48,235 nucleotides of DNA from Lentimicrobiaceae bacterium (lineage in GTDB: Bacteria > Bacteroidota > Bacteroidia > Bacteroidales > F082), in contig SUWS01000016.1 in assembly GCA_015061365.1 (NCBI GenBank), positions 1 through 48,235 on the forward strand. The letters are read 5' to 3'. The translations under genes and the position numbers were made by a program. Below the pieces are notes generated by a model. It was not told where the DNA came from and did no database searches. It saw only the letters and a list, made by a program, of their open reading frames with translations. This document shows positions 33,836 to 43,564 of the stretch, one piece after another. Numbering within the stretch: position 1 is the first letter of the stretch; every line of letters begins with the position of its first letter.

Positions 33836-34291
33836 TTCAAATTCCTCTTCATCAAGATTATCTAAATAATCCTCTTCCCAGTTGTCGGGGATGCCTTCAG
33901 CCCATTCATCATCGTAGAATTCACCGACCAATCTCTTGTCTTCTTCAACATCTACATCCGCTCCGACAAAGAATTGTTTCATCATCTTAGCTGGGATCGG
34001 AAACATCTGTCCTTCATTACCAGATGAAATCGCGATGCCTATATTATCGGCGTGAAGTTCATTCATCCAGCCGACGAACTCAGCTATGTTCATATTTGTG
34101 ACGTTGTATCCTTCCCAGTCGTCACTTGCGTTATCAAGAGCGTCATTCTCATTAGCCCAGACCGGAATATATGAATTTTCATCACCATCTTCCACCATAG
34201 CAAAAAGACCGGGTTTTGCCTCCAACAACCATAAGTTATCGTTCTCTTTTACCTCCGCAATAAAAACCTTTAATAATTCGATATTGTTCAT
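33833..34291 (-). CDS. DUF2750-like small acidic protein
   Basis: A 152-residue soluble protein without signal or membrane segments. The part LWLLEAKPGLFAMVEDGDE then YIPVWANENDAL and FVGWMNELHADNIGIAISSG follows the DUF2750 pattern of alternating strands with a conserved P-hydrophobic-W. The C-terminal 30 residues are almost all acidic or aromatic. No function is known for the family. It follows the ABC-F gene on the same strand, separated by the heptamer array. Assignment to DUF2750 is from motif memory. Confidence 0.65.
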   Translation of the reverse strand: MNNIELLKVFIAEVKENDNLWLLEAKPGLFAMVEDGDENSYIPVWANENDALDNASDDWEGYNVTNMNIAEFVGWMNELHADNIGIAISSGNEGQMFPIPAKMMKQFFVGADVDVEEDKRLVGEFYDDEWAEGIPDNWEEDYLDNLDEEEFE

Positions 34292-34306
34292 ATTTATAAT
34301 GTTTAT

Positions 34307-34355
34307 AGTTCAAAGTTCAAAGCTCAAAGTTCAAGGTTCAAGGATCAAAGTTCAA
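34307..34355 (-). repeat. Seven-unit heptamer array at the 3' end of the ABC-F gene
   Basis: On the plus strand seven units run without a gap: AGTTCAA, AGTTCAA, AGCTCAA, AGTTCAA, GGTTCAA, GGATCAA, AGTTCAA. On the coding (minus) strand the unit reads TTGAACT. The stop codon of the ABC-F gene (34345-34347) lies inside the sixth unit. Confidence 0.85.
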
Positions 34356-36234
34356 TTTCATCTAATTCGAGCCAACGCATCTCTTTCTCATTCAAAAGAT
34401 CGTTAATCTCATTTAATCTTTTTCCTAATCTCTCTATTTCCTGATAATCTATTTGCTCTTGCATCTTAACCGTTATCTCTTCTTTTTCCATTTCTAAAGA
34501 TTCGATATCTTTCGCAAGTTGCTCATATTCCTGCTGTTCTTTATACGTTCTTTTCTTCTTACGTTCTGTAGCCTTTGGTTTTTCCATGCGTGTCTCCTGT
34601 TTCTGGGCTGCTATCACTTTCTTCTCTTCCTTATTTTTTTCTTCAAGATAATCGTGATATTGCGAGTAGTTACCCATGAAACCTTTCACCTTGCCGTCGC
34701 CTTCAAAAACAAACAACTGGTCAACAGTCTGGTCTAAGAAAAATCTGTCGTGAGAGACTACGAGCAGACAACCCTTATATGACTGGAGAAAATCTTCCAA
34801 TTTCTGTAATGTCAACAAATCTAAATCGTTGGTAGGCTCGTCGAGGATGAGAAAATTCGGATTCGAGACGAGAACCGTCAAGAGATAAAGTCGTCTTTTC
34901 TCACCGCCGCTCAACAGAGAAACCGGTTGACGGTGCATTGAATAAGGGAACATGAAATGTGCGAGAAGTTTATCGGCGGTGTACACATTATCTTTACCGT
35001 AATGTATAACTTCCGCGATATCCTGTATCGTCTCAAGGACGGTCTTACGTTCATCGAATTTTATTCCTTTCTGAGTATAATAACCGTAAGCCACAGTCTG
35101 TCCCGTGACGATAGTTCCCGAATCTGGACTTTCATTTCCCGTTATCATATTTAAGAATGTCGACTTACCGATACCGTTTTTACCTATGATGCCGATACGT
35201 TCACCTTTTTTGAATATATAGTCGAAGTCTTTGAGTATCGTCATTTCACCGTACGACTTCGACACTCTGTCCATTTCAAGGATCTTACCTCCGAGACGCT
35301 GCATATCGGAGCCGAACTGTAGTTCGGTGTTGTCGCGACGGAACTTCGCTTTTTCTTTGAGGTCGTAGAAAGCGTCGATACGAGCCTTAGCTTTTCCGGT
35401 ACGCGCCTGCGGTGTGCTACGCATCCATTCGAGTTCATATTTAAGCAGCTGCCCTGCACGTTCAGCGGCGATACGTTTGTTTTCCTCGCGTTCACGACTT
35501 TTTCTCACATAATAGTCGTAGTTACCATTATGGGTGTACATCGTACCTTGATAAAGTTCGAAGATCTTATTGCAGACTCTGTCTAAAAAATAACGGTCGT
35601 GCGTCACCATAAACAAAGTCTTCGTCGATTGTGTGAGATATTTCTCGAGCCATTCTATCATACCCATATCGAGATGGTTAGTCGGCTCATCGAGGAACAA
35701 TATATCGGGATCGTCGAGAAGTACTAACGCTAAGGCGAGACGTTTAACCTGACCTCCGGATAATGTACCTATTTTCTGTGTCAAGTCGGTGATTTCGAAT
35801 GTAAATAGAAGTTGTTTGAGACGTTGTTCGTAAGACCATGCTTGCAGTGAATCCATTTGCGAGATGGCGACTTCCAACTCTTTTTTCGTATATATATTAT
35901 CGTCATCTACATGATTCTGCAAGGCGTTTTCGTAACGTTGTATCACATTCATGATGTCGGTATGTCCGGTAGAGATGACATCTTGTATTGTCAGTTGTGG
36001 ATCAAACTGTGGTAATTGTTCAAGATAGCCTATTCTTATATTTTCGTTGTAAGCTATTGTGCCTTTGTCGCTTTCTTCCTTACCGACGAGTATCTTCATC
36101 ATGGTAGACTTTCCCGTTCCGTTAGCAGCGACGAGAGCTGTCTTTTCTCCTTTCTCAATTCCGAAACTGATATTTTCAAAAAGTAGCTTATCACTGAAAG
36201 CCTTGGAAATATTATCAATAGAGATATAATTCAT
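34345..36234 (-). CDS. ABC-F family ATPase (Uup-like)
   Basis: The 629-residue protein has two ABC domains in one chain and no membrane segment. Domain 1 has Walker A AANGTGKST, signature LSGGQVKRL and Walker B ILFLDEPTNHLD. Domain 2 has GKNGIGKST, LSGGEKRRL and LILDEPTNDLD. A charged linker joins them, and a C-terminal coiled coil (about 560-625, rich in Glu/Lys) ends the protein as in Uup. ABC-F proteins act on ribosomes or, for Uup, also on branched DNA. There is no sign of an antibiotic-resistance subtype. The last residues and stop codon are encoded inside the heptamer array. A -7 box lies 16 bases before the ATG. Confidence 0.93.
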   Translation of the reverse strand: MNYISIDNISKAFSDKLLFENISFGIEKGEKTALVAANGTGKSTMMKILVGKEESDKGTIAYNENIRIGYLEQLPQFDPQLTIQDVISTGHTDIMNVIQRYENALQNHVDDDNIYTKKELEVAISQMDSLQAWSYEQRLKQLLFTFEITDLTQKIGTLSGGQVKRLALALVLLDDPDILFLDEPTNHLDMGMIEWLEKYLTQSTKTLFMVTHDRYFLDRVCNKIFELYQGTMYTHNGNYDYYVRKSREREENKRIAAERAGQLLKYELEWMRSTPQARTGKAKARIDAFYDLKEKAKFRRDNTELQFGSDMQRLGGKILEMDRVSKSYGEMTILKDFDYIFKKGERIGIIGKNGIGKSTFLNMITGNESPDSGTIVTGQTVAYGYYTQKGIKFDERKTVLETIQDIAEVIHYGKDNVYTADKLLAHFMFPYSMHRQPVSLLSGGEKRRLYLLTVLVSNPNFLILDEPTNDLDLLTLQKLEDFLQSYKGCLLVVSHDRFFLDQTVDQLFVFEGDGKVKGFMGNYSQYHDYLEEKNKEEKKVIAAQKQETRMEKPKATERKKKRTYKEQQEYEQLAKDIESLEMEKEEITVKMQEQIDYQEIERLGKRLNEINDLLNEKEMRWLELDEIEL

Positions 36235-36250
36235 AGTAAAAGAGTTTCGG

Positions 36251-36258
36251 CAAAGATA
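36251..36258 (-). promoter_or_regulatory. -7 element of the ABC-F gene
   Basis: The minus strand reads TATCTTTG, 16 bases before the ATG at 36234. Confidence 0.5.
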
Positions 36259-36341
36259 ATATTTTTTTTAATGCATTATTCATCTGTCAATATAGCACAT
36301 TCAATCGGTTCTTTGCCTTGAACTATTTTGAATCAAAAAAA

Positions 36342-36376
36342 AGTTCAGCATTCTGAGTTTAAAGTTCAAAGTTTTT
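36342..36376 (+). repeat. Short degenerate heptamer array upstream of parE
   Basis: Five 7-bp units in register: AGTTCAG, CATTCTG, AGTTTAA, AGTTCAA, AGTTTTT. The unit is close to AGTTCAA, the unit at the far end of the divergent ABC-F gene. It runs up to 3 bases before the parE -7 element. Confidence 0.55.
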
Positions 36377-36379
36377 AAC

Positions 36380-36387
36380 TATCTTTG
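36380..36387 (+). promoter_or_regulatory. -7 element of parE
   Basis: TATCTTTG matches TAnnTTTG, 29 bases before the ATG at 36417. TTTA at 36358-36361 could be a weak -33 box with an 18-base spacer. Confidence 0.5.
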
Positions 36388-36416
36388 CGTTTCACGTAAT
36401 TTTGAGGAAAGACAAT

Positions 36417-38324
36417 ATGGAAAGCAACGAGTTGGATTTTGTAAACATACCTGTTTCAGAAGATTATAGCGAAGATAACATCAAGCACTTAGAATGGAAC
36501 GAACATATCAGGACACGTCCTGGAATGTATATCGGTAAGGCAGGCGACGGATCAGCTCATGACGACGGTATATACATCCTTCTCAAAGAAATAATAGACA
36601 ACTGCATTGACGAATACGTCATGGGATTCGGCAAGTCGGTTGATATTAGTATCATCGACGGCACTGTCAAGGTTAGAGACTATGGCCGTGGCATCCCTCT
36701 CGGAAGTCTCAGAAACTGCGTCGGCCAGATGAATACCGGCGGCAAATACGACTCCAAAGCTTTCAAGAAATCCGTTGGACTCAATGGTGTAGGTACTAAA
36801 GCCGTCAATGCCACGTCATCACATTTCAAGGCACAGGCCTATCGTGACGGCAAGACCAAATACGTCGAATATTCCAAAGGCGTGCTTCTGACAGAATCAG
36901 ACATCATCGACACCGACCAAAAAAACGGAACAGAGATAACGTTCACTCCCGACAAGGAAGTGTTCGGCAACTACCATTACATAATGGAATATGTCGAGGA
37001 GATGATATGGAACTACGCCTTCCTCAACAGCGGTCTCGCACTATATGTCAATGGTCAGAAATATCAAGCCAAGAACGGACTCTACGACTTGCTCATGCGT
37101 AAGATAGGCGGCAAAGAAGAGACATGCGCCTACCCTATCATTCATATCAAAGAAGGCGACTTCGAATGCGCATTCACTCATTCCAACCTGACATCCAACG
37201 AAGAATATTTCTCATTCGCTAACGGTCAGTACAACCCACTCGGTGGCACACATCTCAACTCATTCCGTGAAGCGATAGCGAAGACCATCAGAGAGTTCTA
37301 TAACAAAGATTATGAAATCTCAGACATACGCTCTTCATTAGTGGCAGCCATAAGCATCAAAGTGATGAATCCTGAATATGAAGGACAGACCAAGACTAAG
37401 TTCAGCTCAACATTGATGGAACCCGACGGTGTGACAATACGAGTATATATCACCGACATTATAAAACGTCATTTCGATAAGTTCTTACATATCAACGCTG
37501 AAGTAGCGGAAGCTCTCATGCGTAAAATTCTCCAGAATGAGAAAGAACGCAAAGGCATGGCTAACATCAAGAAACTCGCCAAAGAAAGCGCGAAGAAAGT
37601 CAGCCTTAACAACAAGAAATTACGCGAGTGCCGCATTCATTATAACACGAATCACGAGAAGAGATTAGAGACGACTTTATTCATCACTGAGGGTGACTCA
37701 GCATCCGGAAGTATCACCAAGAGCCGCAACGCTCAGACACAGGCCGTGTTCAGCCTTAGAGGAAAACCCTTGAACTGCTTAGGTCTGACAAAGAAAGTAG
37801 TTTATGAAAATGAAGAGTTTAACCTCCTTCAAGCAGCACTCAACATTGATGAATCTATTGAGAATTTAAGATATAACAATATAGTCATCGCCACCGATGC
37901 CGATGTCGACGGAATGCACATCAGACTGCTGATGCTTATCTTCTTCTTACAGTTCTATCCCGACGTGGTTCGTAACGGACACCTTTATATACTACAGACA
38001 CCGTTGTTCCGTGTAAGAAACAAGAAACAGACTATCTATTGTTATTCCGATGAAGAGAGAATCAACGCCATCAAGAGCTTAGGAGCACATCCGGAGATAA
38101 CTCGATTCAAAGGTCTCGGTGAGATATCCCCCGACGAATTCAGCCATTTCATAGGCCCAAACATAAGATTGGAACCTATCATCTTACGTCACGACTCCAA
38201 CATCTTGGAATTGCTGAAATTCTATATGGGAGGTAAGAACCCGCCGGAACGCCAGAAATATATCATCGACAACCTCAGAATGGAAGACGATACCAATATC
38301 GACTCATTAGAGCTGATAGGATAA
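36417..38324 (+). CDS. parE: DNA topoisomerase IV subunit B (ParE), GyrB-like
   Basis: I choose the ATG at 36417, preceded by GAGGAAAG as a good ribosome-binding site, over an in-frame TTG at 36402. The 635-residue protein has the GHKL ATPase domain ([30 protein letters not shown]). The TOPRIM domain follows, with EGDSA (Glu425) and DADVDGMH (Asp494, 496, 498). It has no insertion like that of Gram-negative GyrB, and its TOPRIM wording fits ParE of Bacteroidota. ParE and ParC unlink replicated chromosomes. No parC lies immediately downstream; the next gene is a convergent peptidase gene. Confidence 0.9.
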   Translation: MESNELDFVNIPVSEDYSEDNIKHLEWNEHIRTRPGMYIGKAGDGSAHDDGIYILLKEIIDNCIDEYVMGFGKSVDISIIDGTVKVRDYGRGIPLGSLRNCVGQMNTGGKYDSKAFKKSVGLNGVGTKAVNATSSHFKAQAYRDGKTKYVEYSKGVLLTESDIIDTDQKNGTEITFTPDKEVFGNYHYIMEYVEEMIWNYAFLNSGLALYVNGQKYQAKNGLYDLLMRKIGGKEETCAYPIIHIKEGDFECAFTHSNLTSNEEYFSFANGQYNPLGGTHLNSFREAIAKTIREFYNKDYEISDIRSSLVAAISIKVMNPEYEGQTKTKFSSTLMEPDGVTIRVYITDIIKRHFDKFLHINAEVAEALMRKILQNEKERKGMANIKKLAKESAKKVSLNNKKLRECRIHYNTNHEKRLETTLFITEGDSASGSITKSRNAQTQAVFSLRGKPLNCLGLTKKVVYENEEFNLLQAALNIDESIENLRYNNIVIATDADVDGMHIRLLMLIFFLQFYPDVVRNGHLYILQTPLFRVRNKKQTIYCYSDEERINAIKSLGAHPEITRFKGLGEISPDEFSHFIGPNIRLEPIILRHDSNILELLKFYMGGKNPPERQKYIIDNLRMEDDTNIDSLELIG

Positions 38325-38338
38325 CCTTTTTTTTAAAT

Positions 38339-38394
38339 CTGAGAACCTGAAAACCTGAAAATCTGAAAACCTGAGAACCTGAGAATCTGAAAAG
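38339..38394 (+). repeat. Seven-unit octamer array after parE
   Basis: Seven 8-bp units without a gap: CTGAGAAC, CTGAAAAC, CTGAAAAT, CTGAAAAC, CTGAGAAC, CTGAGAAT, CTGAAAAG. It starts 15 bases after the parE stop and runs into the terminator. Units differ only by A/G or C/T changes except for the last base of the final unit. Confidence 0.88.
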
Positions 38395-38399
38395 AAAAG

Positions 38400-38425
38400 A
38401 AGGACGTTGAAACGTCCTTTCTTGA
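38400..38425. terminator. Bidirectional terminator between parE and the C10 peptidase gene
   Basis: AAGGACG (38400-38406) pairs with CGTCCTT (38413-38419) around a TTGAAA loop. A T-rich tail follows on the plus strand, and TTCTTTTCTTTT follows on the minus strand. Confidence 0.8.
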
Positions 38426-38426
38426 A

Positions 38427-40973
38427 TTATTTGCTGTAAACTATGTTCCTACGAATCAACGTGCCATCATCTTTACTGATGACCATGACATACATTCCGT
38501 AAGGGTAATCATGCATATCGATAATAACATTATCATCATTAACATCTCTATATCCTAACACTTGTCCCGTAACCGACAATATCTTGATGTCTTTCATATT
38601 ATCGCATACAATGTTCACGATGCCCTTTGTCGGATTCGGATAAATCTTGACATAATTATCATTCTCTTCCAAGAAGTCAGGCTCTATAAGTTCAACGGTC
38701 ACCGTAGCAAGAGTTCCATATACATCACTGACTTCTATCGTATATTCTCCCGCGCCAAGATTTTCAAAGATATATGAAGCATCTGTAGCATCAGAAACTT
38801 GATCTCCCATAACATAGACGTATGGTGGGATACCGCCATCAGCCTTCACTTCAATATATCCGTCGGCACAACCTTCACATGACGGATTTTGCGTTTCAGA
38901 TACCGTCAACGTAAGATCATCAGCAATAGTAACAAAAGCAGATTCTGAAGGATGTGACACACCACAGTAATAATTTGTCGTGACGGCATATTCGTATGTC
39001 CCGTAATCGAGATTATGATCCGTGTAATCATTTTGTGTCAATTCAGTCGCAATCTCATTTCCATCCCGATAAATATTATATGTGTATGTGCCATCACTCA
39101 GATTAATTCTGAACATCCATGAAGATCCGCTGAATGTAGTGAAATTAATACCGTCAAAAGAATATAGGCTGGCATTTTCACTTCCGTTATAACTCGTATA
39201 TGCAGCAGGAAAATCCACAGTGTTGTTATGGAGCATCACGACCATATCATGGCTGTAGTCTATAACCAAAGGATTATTGAGAGACACGATCTTCCAGCTG
39301 CCGTCACCGGTGTAGTTAAAATCTTTCGATGTCTGAAGCTGAAGGCCTCCATTTATATCCTTATAAACCATCAAAGTGTATGTACCGCTTTTGGTGAGAT
39401 AAACCTGAAACATCCTCATCGCCATTCCGGCGTATTCGGAAAGTTGTTCCGCGGTATATCGTTGTCCCCAATAAAAATTATAATTACCGCCGAATCCATA
39501 AGCACTTGGAGTTCCATCTCCATATTTGAGGATGATATTTTCAGATTCCGGAGCGTCCCATGTCAGCATAACATTATTACCCTCGTATTGTGTAGCTGTC
39601 AGATTTGTCGGGATTGGACCTTCGTAAGAAACCACGGCATCGGCGGATTCCGACAATAGGGAATAATAACCGTCCGACTTCACGCTTCTCACCTGATATT
39701 TATAAGACCCGTAAGGCAAGTCATTTTCGGAAAATGAGTTTTCGGTCACATTATTATTTATGACAAGACCATCACGATACACTTTATAATGATGCGCCTC
39801 TTCATCAGGAGTCCATGTTATAGTCACATCATGACCATCAACTTCAGCCACTACATCCGACGGCGAGCTTATAGAAGGAACATTAGGCACGACACCTACC
39901 AATATATAGTTGTTTTCGTTGTAGACACCCGAACCGCTACCAGTCCCGCCTGTACCTGGATTGAGAAGTCCTATAGCGAAATATCCGTCGCAGTAGCCGC
40001 CCCAGCCCCAGTTGAAATGAAAATAATCGTTCTCGTCATAGCCGTCGCACACGAAACAATGTCCCGCACCGTTAACGTCCCATCCAGAATAAAGTACCGG
40101 ACGAGCCGCGTCAAGTTCCGACTTCAACATATTCTTCCATTCCATATCAGAATAATATTCCTTATACGCATCGTGAAGAGTAGTGTCATAATCGAAATAT
40201 TTCTCCAATGCGTATTCAATGTCAGAAGGATATGCACCACTGCCCTGCGGACTATAATTCATATTTACAGACACGCCGCAATGATATGTCAATGTTGCGA
40301 CAGCATTCTGCTGAGCTTGCGTACTTGTAGCATCAGGTTTAGCAATCATATTATCCCAATCATAAATCGTGTTAGCGAAGTTGACACTTATCGTTCCATA
40401 GTCGTTTTCCTCATACGAATGAGAGCCTTCACCTTTATGGGGCCATTCCCAATATTTCATGAGCTGAGCCATTGCCGTCGCTACACATCCTGCCACAGAA
40501 CCGCCCGGACACATATTCATGTACGGAACATTCTGATCCCAATGTGTGACGACGAGCGGTGCGACGAAAGACCTATGTTCAGGTTCCGGCTTGACACCAT
40601 TTTTAAGATTATCCCAATCAGACTCTATTTCCTTAGATGCCGCAATGTCATTATCGATAACATATTGTATTTCTTCATTAAGAGAATTTATCCAATATGA
40701 AATGTTAGCAGGCATCTCTTCCGTCACGAAAGGGAAATTGTCGGAATATGCCAATATAGGCATCACCCTGTCATCGGCAGATACAACGACGAAACTATTT
40801 TCCGTGCTGAAGATATAAAAGTTTTTGTAATCAATTGTTTTACTTAAATCGACGAATTCCGAATTCGGCATAAATGTCTCAGCCACTTTCAACGCGAGAT
40901 GTTTCTCTACACGTTCTGCCGTCATCGATAATGACATGGAGACAATCAACAATAATAAGAATAATTTTTTCAT
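38427..40973 (-). CDS. T9SS-exported C10 family cysteine peptidase (streptopain/PrtT type)
   Basis: With the ATG at 40973 the protein has 848 residues and a signal peptide (KKLFLLLLIVSMSLSMTA). A Spi-like inhibitory propeptide (about 20-130) precedes the C10 catalytic domain. The nucleophile is Cys163 in SVAGCVATAMAQLMKYW, and the histidine is His305 in GAGHCFVCDGY, followed by FHFNWGWGG. Beyond about residue 370 come two fibronectin type III-like units around a beta-rich module, then a type A T9SS sorting domain starting VKIYPNPTKG. C10 peptidases include SpeB of Streptococcus and PrtT of Porphyromonas. It should act outside the cell on host or dietary proteins, after removal of the propeptide. 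Confidence 0.93.
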   Translation of the reverse strand: MKKLFLLLLIVSMSLSMTAERVEKHLALKVAETFMPNSEFVDLSKTIDYKNFYIFSTENSFVVVSADDRVMPILAYSDNFPFVTEEMPANISYWINSLNEEIQYVIDNDIAASKEIESDWDNLKNGVKPEPEHRSFVAPLVVTHWDQNVPYMNMCPGGSVAGCVATAMAQLMKYWEWPHKGEGSHSYEENDYGTISVNFANTIYDWDNMIAKPDATSTQAQQNAVATLTYHCGVSVNMNYSPQGSGAYPSDIEYALEKYFDYDTTLHDAYKEYYSDMEWKNMLKSELDAARPVLYSGWDVNGAGHCFVCDGYDENDYFHFNWGWGGYCDGYFAIGLLNPGTGGTGSGSGVYNENNYILVGVVPNVPSISSPSDVVAEVDGHDVTITWTPDEEAHHYKVYRDGLVINNNVTENSFSENDLPYGSYKYQVRSVKSDGYYSLLSESADAVVSYEGPIPTNLTATQYEGNNVMLTWDAPESENIILKYGDGTPSAYGFGGNYNFYWGQRYTAEQLSEYAGMAMRMFQVYLTKSGTYTLMVYKDINGGLQLQTSKDFNYTGDGSWKIVSLNNPLVIDYSHDMVVMLHNNTVDFPAAYTSYNGSENASLYSFDGINFTTFSGSSWMFRINLSDGTYTYNIYRDGNEIATELTQNDYTDHNLDYGTYEYAVTTNYYCGVSHPSESAFVTIADDLTLTVSETQNPSCEGCADGYIEVKADGGIPPYVYVMGDQVSDATDASYIFENLGAGEYTIEVSDVYGTLATVTVELIEPDFLEENDNYVKIYPNPTKGIVNIVCDNMKDIKILSVTGQVLGYRDVNDDNVIIDMHDYPYGMYVMVISKDDGTLIRRNIVYSK

Positions 40974-41019
40974 AATTATAAAATGTAAAAAGGACACGAT
41001 TCATTTATCGCATCCTTCT

Positions 41020-41066
41020 AAGGGATTTCTATAAATTATTTTGCGAGTGATTCATAAAAGCCTTTT
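41020..41066 (-). terminator. Imperfect palindrome after the BspA-like gene (short copy of a flanking pair)
   Basis: AAGGGATTTCTATAAATT (41020-41037) and ATTCATAAAAGCCTTTT (41050-41066) form an imperfect stem and match the arms of the longer hairpin at 42346-42410. It probably ends the BspA-like transcript. Confidence 0.5.
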
Positions 41067-41081
41067 GCACATATATAGGTA

Positions 41082-42254
41082 TTATTTTTTCACAATTTCC
41101 CTTGTTAAACAAGTTTGTTCTGTCTTAATCATTAGTAGATAGATACCGCTTGGCAGATTGGAAATATCAACATGTATACAATCACTATCTACTGATGTGT
41201 TTTTGATAGTCTTACCTTCCATAGATATGATTTCTATTGACTTCATATTTTTGCAATTAATATTTATGAAGTCTGATGAAGGATTGGGGAAGACAGAGAT
41301 GCTATCATCAAAATCCTCATTAACTGACACGCCACTCTCAACGATATTGGTAAATTTTTTCCAAGTATCTGCGTTCTCGTACAGCGACTTACATCCTATC
41401 GGGACATATAACGTTCCTTGTTCATACGTATCCGACGTGAATGTATATGAGTTGTTTAAAATCATGCAATCTGGTGGGGTTGTTGCTCCGCAAAAAACTT
41501 CCTTAATTGTGACGTTAGAACAGAAGGCATATATCCCAATGTTGCTGACAGAACTTCCTATCCTGACTGAGGATATGTTGGTAGATAAAAAAGCTAAATC
41601 ACCAATTGACTGCAATGTTTCCGGAAGAGAAACTGTTGTCAAAGCACAATCACGAAAAGCATGCTCACCTATTGAAACTAATGAATCTCCAAAATCAACG
41701 TATTCAAGAGTCGTACAACGCCAGAATGCTGTCGAAGGTATGGTCTTTAAGGAATTGGGAATTGATACATATTTCAAACAATGATTGTCCGCAAAAGCTG
41801 ATTCACCTATTGATGAAACGGAATTGCCTAAGGTCAATGATTCGATATCAGTACCAGTAATCGCTTCATCGCCTATAGTTGTTACAGAGTCTGGTATTTC
41901 GATGGAAGATAATTTTACAGCTGTACGAAAAGCTTTATCTCCTATTGATATTAGGGTGTTGGGTAATGAAACATCTTGTAGGTAGATATGGTAGCTAAAA
42001 GCCCCTGCTCCAATTGATGTTACACCTGATTCTATAATCACGTGTTTCAGCAATGTAGCACTTGTACTAATATGACCACCGGGAATATCAAAATGTGGAT
42101 AATCCCACATATCGCCAGTTCCGACAATTGTCAAAGTACTATCATTAGCATTCCAATGCCAAGTAAGATTATCACCACACATTCCGCTGTCTTGAGCCTT
42201 AATCGAGAGAGTCATCATGATGACTACAATGATTGTAAGTAAATTTTTTTTCAT
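41082..42254 (-). CDS. T9SS-exported BspA-like leucine-rich repeat protein
   Basis: The 390-residue protein has a signal peptide (KKNLLTIIVVIMMTLSIKAQ), a short domain with WHWNANDSTLTIVGTGDMWD, and seven or so LRR_5 repeats of about 23 residues. The repeat pattern is SIGxxAFxxCxxLxxVxLPxSLxx, as in TSIGAGAFSYHIYLQDVSLP. It ends with a type A T9SS sorting domain starting SVFPNPSSD. BspA-like repeats bind host proteins or mediate co-aggregation in Tannerella and Treponema. No promoter box was found. The gene is flanked by two related palindromes, which could mark insertion of the gene or simply be duplicated terminators. Confidence 0.9.
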   Translation of the reverse strand: MKKNLLTIIVVIMMTLSIKAQDSGMCGDNLTWHWNANDSTLTIVGTGDMWDYPHFDIPGGHISTSATLLKHVIIESGVTSIGAGAFSYHIYLQDVSLPNTLISIGDKAFRTAVKLSSIEIPDSVTTIGDEAITGTDIESLTLGNSVSSIGESAFADNHCLKYVSIPNSLKTIPSTAFWRCTTLEYVDFGDSLVSIGEHAFRDCALTTVSLPETLQSIGDLAFLSTNISSVRIGSSVSNIGIYAFCSNVTIKEVFCGATTPPDCMILNNSYTFTSDTYEQGTLYVPIGCKSLYENADTWKKFTNIVESGVSVNEDFDDSISVFPNPSSDFININCKNMKSIEIISMEGKTIKNTSVDSDCIHVDISNLPSGIYLLMIKTEQTCLTREIVKK

Positions 42255-42345
42255 GTTGTATTTGTTTTAGATTATTTATTATCTTGTTATGACTAATTTT
42301 TCAGTAATGCTGTGTTCCTCACATTTAAGGCGGGTTCTATTTATT

Positions 42346-42410
42346 AAGGGGACTTCTATAAATTCCACTTTCTGACCAACTGATATAACAATTCATAGAA
42401 GTCCCCTTTT
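42346..42410 (-). terminator. Long hairpin after cydB (long copy of the pair)
   Basis: AAGGGGACTTCTAT (42346-42359) pairs perfectly with ATAGAAGTCCCCTT (42395-42408), extended by one mismatch and AATT/AATT, with a 25-base loop. It lies just after the cydB stop. Both arms match the shorter palindrome at 41020-41066. Confidence 0.7.
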
Positions 42411-42418
42411 ATTTGTAT

Positions 42419-43561
42419 TTAATATTTTTCTCCTGTTTCCAACTCTTCTTTCGTCAAGGATTTTTTGTCCATCTGTCGCCAGAAGTATGCTATATAAGCC
42501 ACGACGAACGGAATTATCAACGAGACTATAGCCATCGTCTTCAAGGTAAATTCACTTGAGCAGCTGTTGCTTAAAGTCAGTGACGCTTGTAAGTCGGCTG
42601 TCGATGGATAATATGACGTGCCGTTATATCCTGCTATCATGAATATCGCCATCACGGCCAATACCGTTCCCGGAGCTGCGAACCATATTCCTCTTCTGAA
42701 ATCTTTTTTCAACAATGTCATCACGACACCTGTAACTAACAAGACAGCTCCAATTAAGAACATGATCAGTACGACAGGCATCTGTAGCAGGTTGTGGAGA
42801 TATTTACCTTTTTCCATAGATACAACACCTTCTGCATCGACGGCGAAACCTTCCATAGTGATGAAGTTAATTAGGACAAGTACCAACATAATCAAGAATC
42901 CCACGAAACAAATCAAGAGGCTTTTACGTAATTGAGTCGCCAACTTATTGTCGTCAATATTATTGATCATATACAGTGCGCCGAGACATATTGCGAGGAA
43001 CATCACCATCAATCCGAATTCCACATTGAAAGGATTAGCGACGGCTTCAAGTCCGTGCCAGCTGTTAGCCCAACGGCTTATCACCGGAGCACCAATATCG
43101 GCAACGGCGTTTTTATTCACCATGAATTCCGAACCTGTAAAGAAAGTTCCTACAGCAGTACCTATTAATAAAGGTGCGAGGCAGCCGTTAATGGTGAGGA
43201 AGATTCTGAAGGCGTTTTTTCCGAGAAGGTTTCCAGCCTTATTCTGAAATTCGTAGGATACAGCCTGGAAGACGAAAGTTATCAATATTAAGATCCAGAC
43301 CCAATAAGCACCGCCGAAGCTTGTGCTGTAGAACAAAGGAAACGATGCGAAGAACGCTCCGCCGAATGTTACCAATGTGGTAAATGTAAGTTCCCACTTA
43401 CGACCTGTAGAGTTGACTATGAGCTGGCGTTCGTCTTCGGTTTTTCCTGCGAGGAAGATCAAGGCGTTACCACCTTGTACGAAGAGTAAAAATACTAAGA
43501 GACCGCCGAGAAGCGCGATTAAGAACCACCAATAATTCTGTAAAAATTCGTATGTTACCAT
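42419..43561 (-). CDS. cydB: Cytochrome bd ubiquinol oxidase subunit II (CydB)
   Basis: A 380-residue integral membrane protein with about eight to nine helices. CydB wording is visible at the start (EFLQNYWWFLIALLGGLLVFLLF, with the conserved Trp pair), then GNALIFLAGKTEDERQLIVN and GRKWELTFTTLVTFGGAFFA. CydB pairs with CydA to form the high-affinity quinol oxidase that reduces oxygen to water without pumping protons. It starts 3 bases after the cydA stop and ends at a long hairpin. In anaerobic Bacteroidota this oxidase removes traces of oxygen. Confidence 0.96.
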   Translation of the reverse strand: MVTYEFLQNYWWFLIALLGGLLVFLLFVQGGNALIFLAGKTEDERQLIVNSTGRKWELTFTTLVTFGGAFFASFPLFYSTSFGGAYWVWILILITFVFQAVSYEFQNKAGNLLGKNAFRIFLTINGCLAPLLIGTAVGTFFTGSEFMVNKNAVADIGAPVISRWANSWHGLEAVANPFNVEFGLMVMFLAICLGALYMINNIDDNKLATQLRKSLLICFVGFLIMLVLVLINFITMEGFAVDAEGVVSMEKGKYLHNLLQMPVVLIMFLIGAVLLVTGVVMTLLKKDFRRGIWFAAPGTVLAVMAIFMIAGYNGTSYYPSTADLQASLTLSNSCSSEFTLKTMAIVSLIIPFVVAYIAYFWRQMDKKSLTKEELETGEKY

Positions 43562-43564
43562 GAC

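Noticed and set aside
36402..36416. A TTG start for parE five codons upstream
   Set aside because: The ATG at 36417 has a good GAGGAAAG site at proper distance, and the extra residues are not needed.
34307..38394. The heptamer and octamer arrays as CRISPR repeats or iterons
   Set aside because: Units are 7-8 bp without spacers, lie at gene ends and have no cas, rep or DnaA-box context.
39789..40700. A 303-codon open frame antisense to the C10 peptidase gene
   Set aside because: The opposite strand encodes a clear C10 catalytic domain with its Cys and His motifs; the antisense product is rich in Arg/Ile/His without domain logic.
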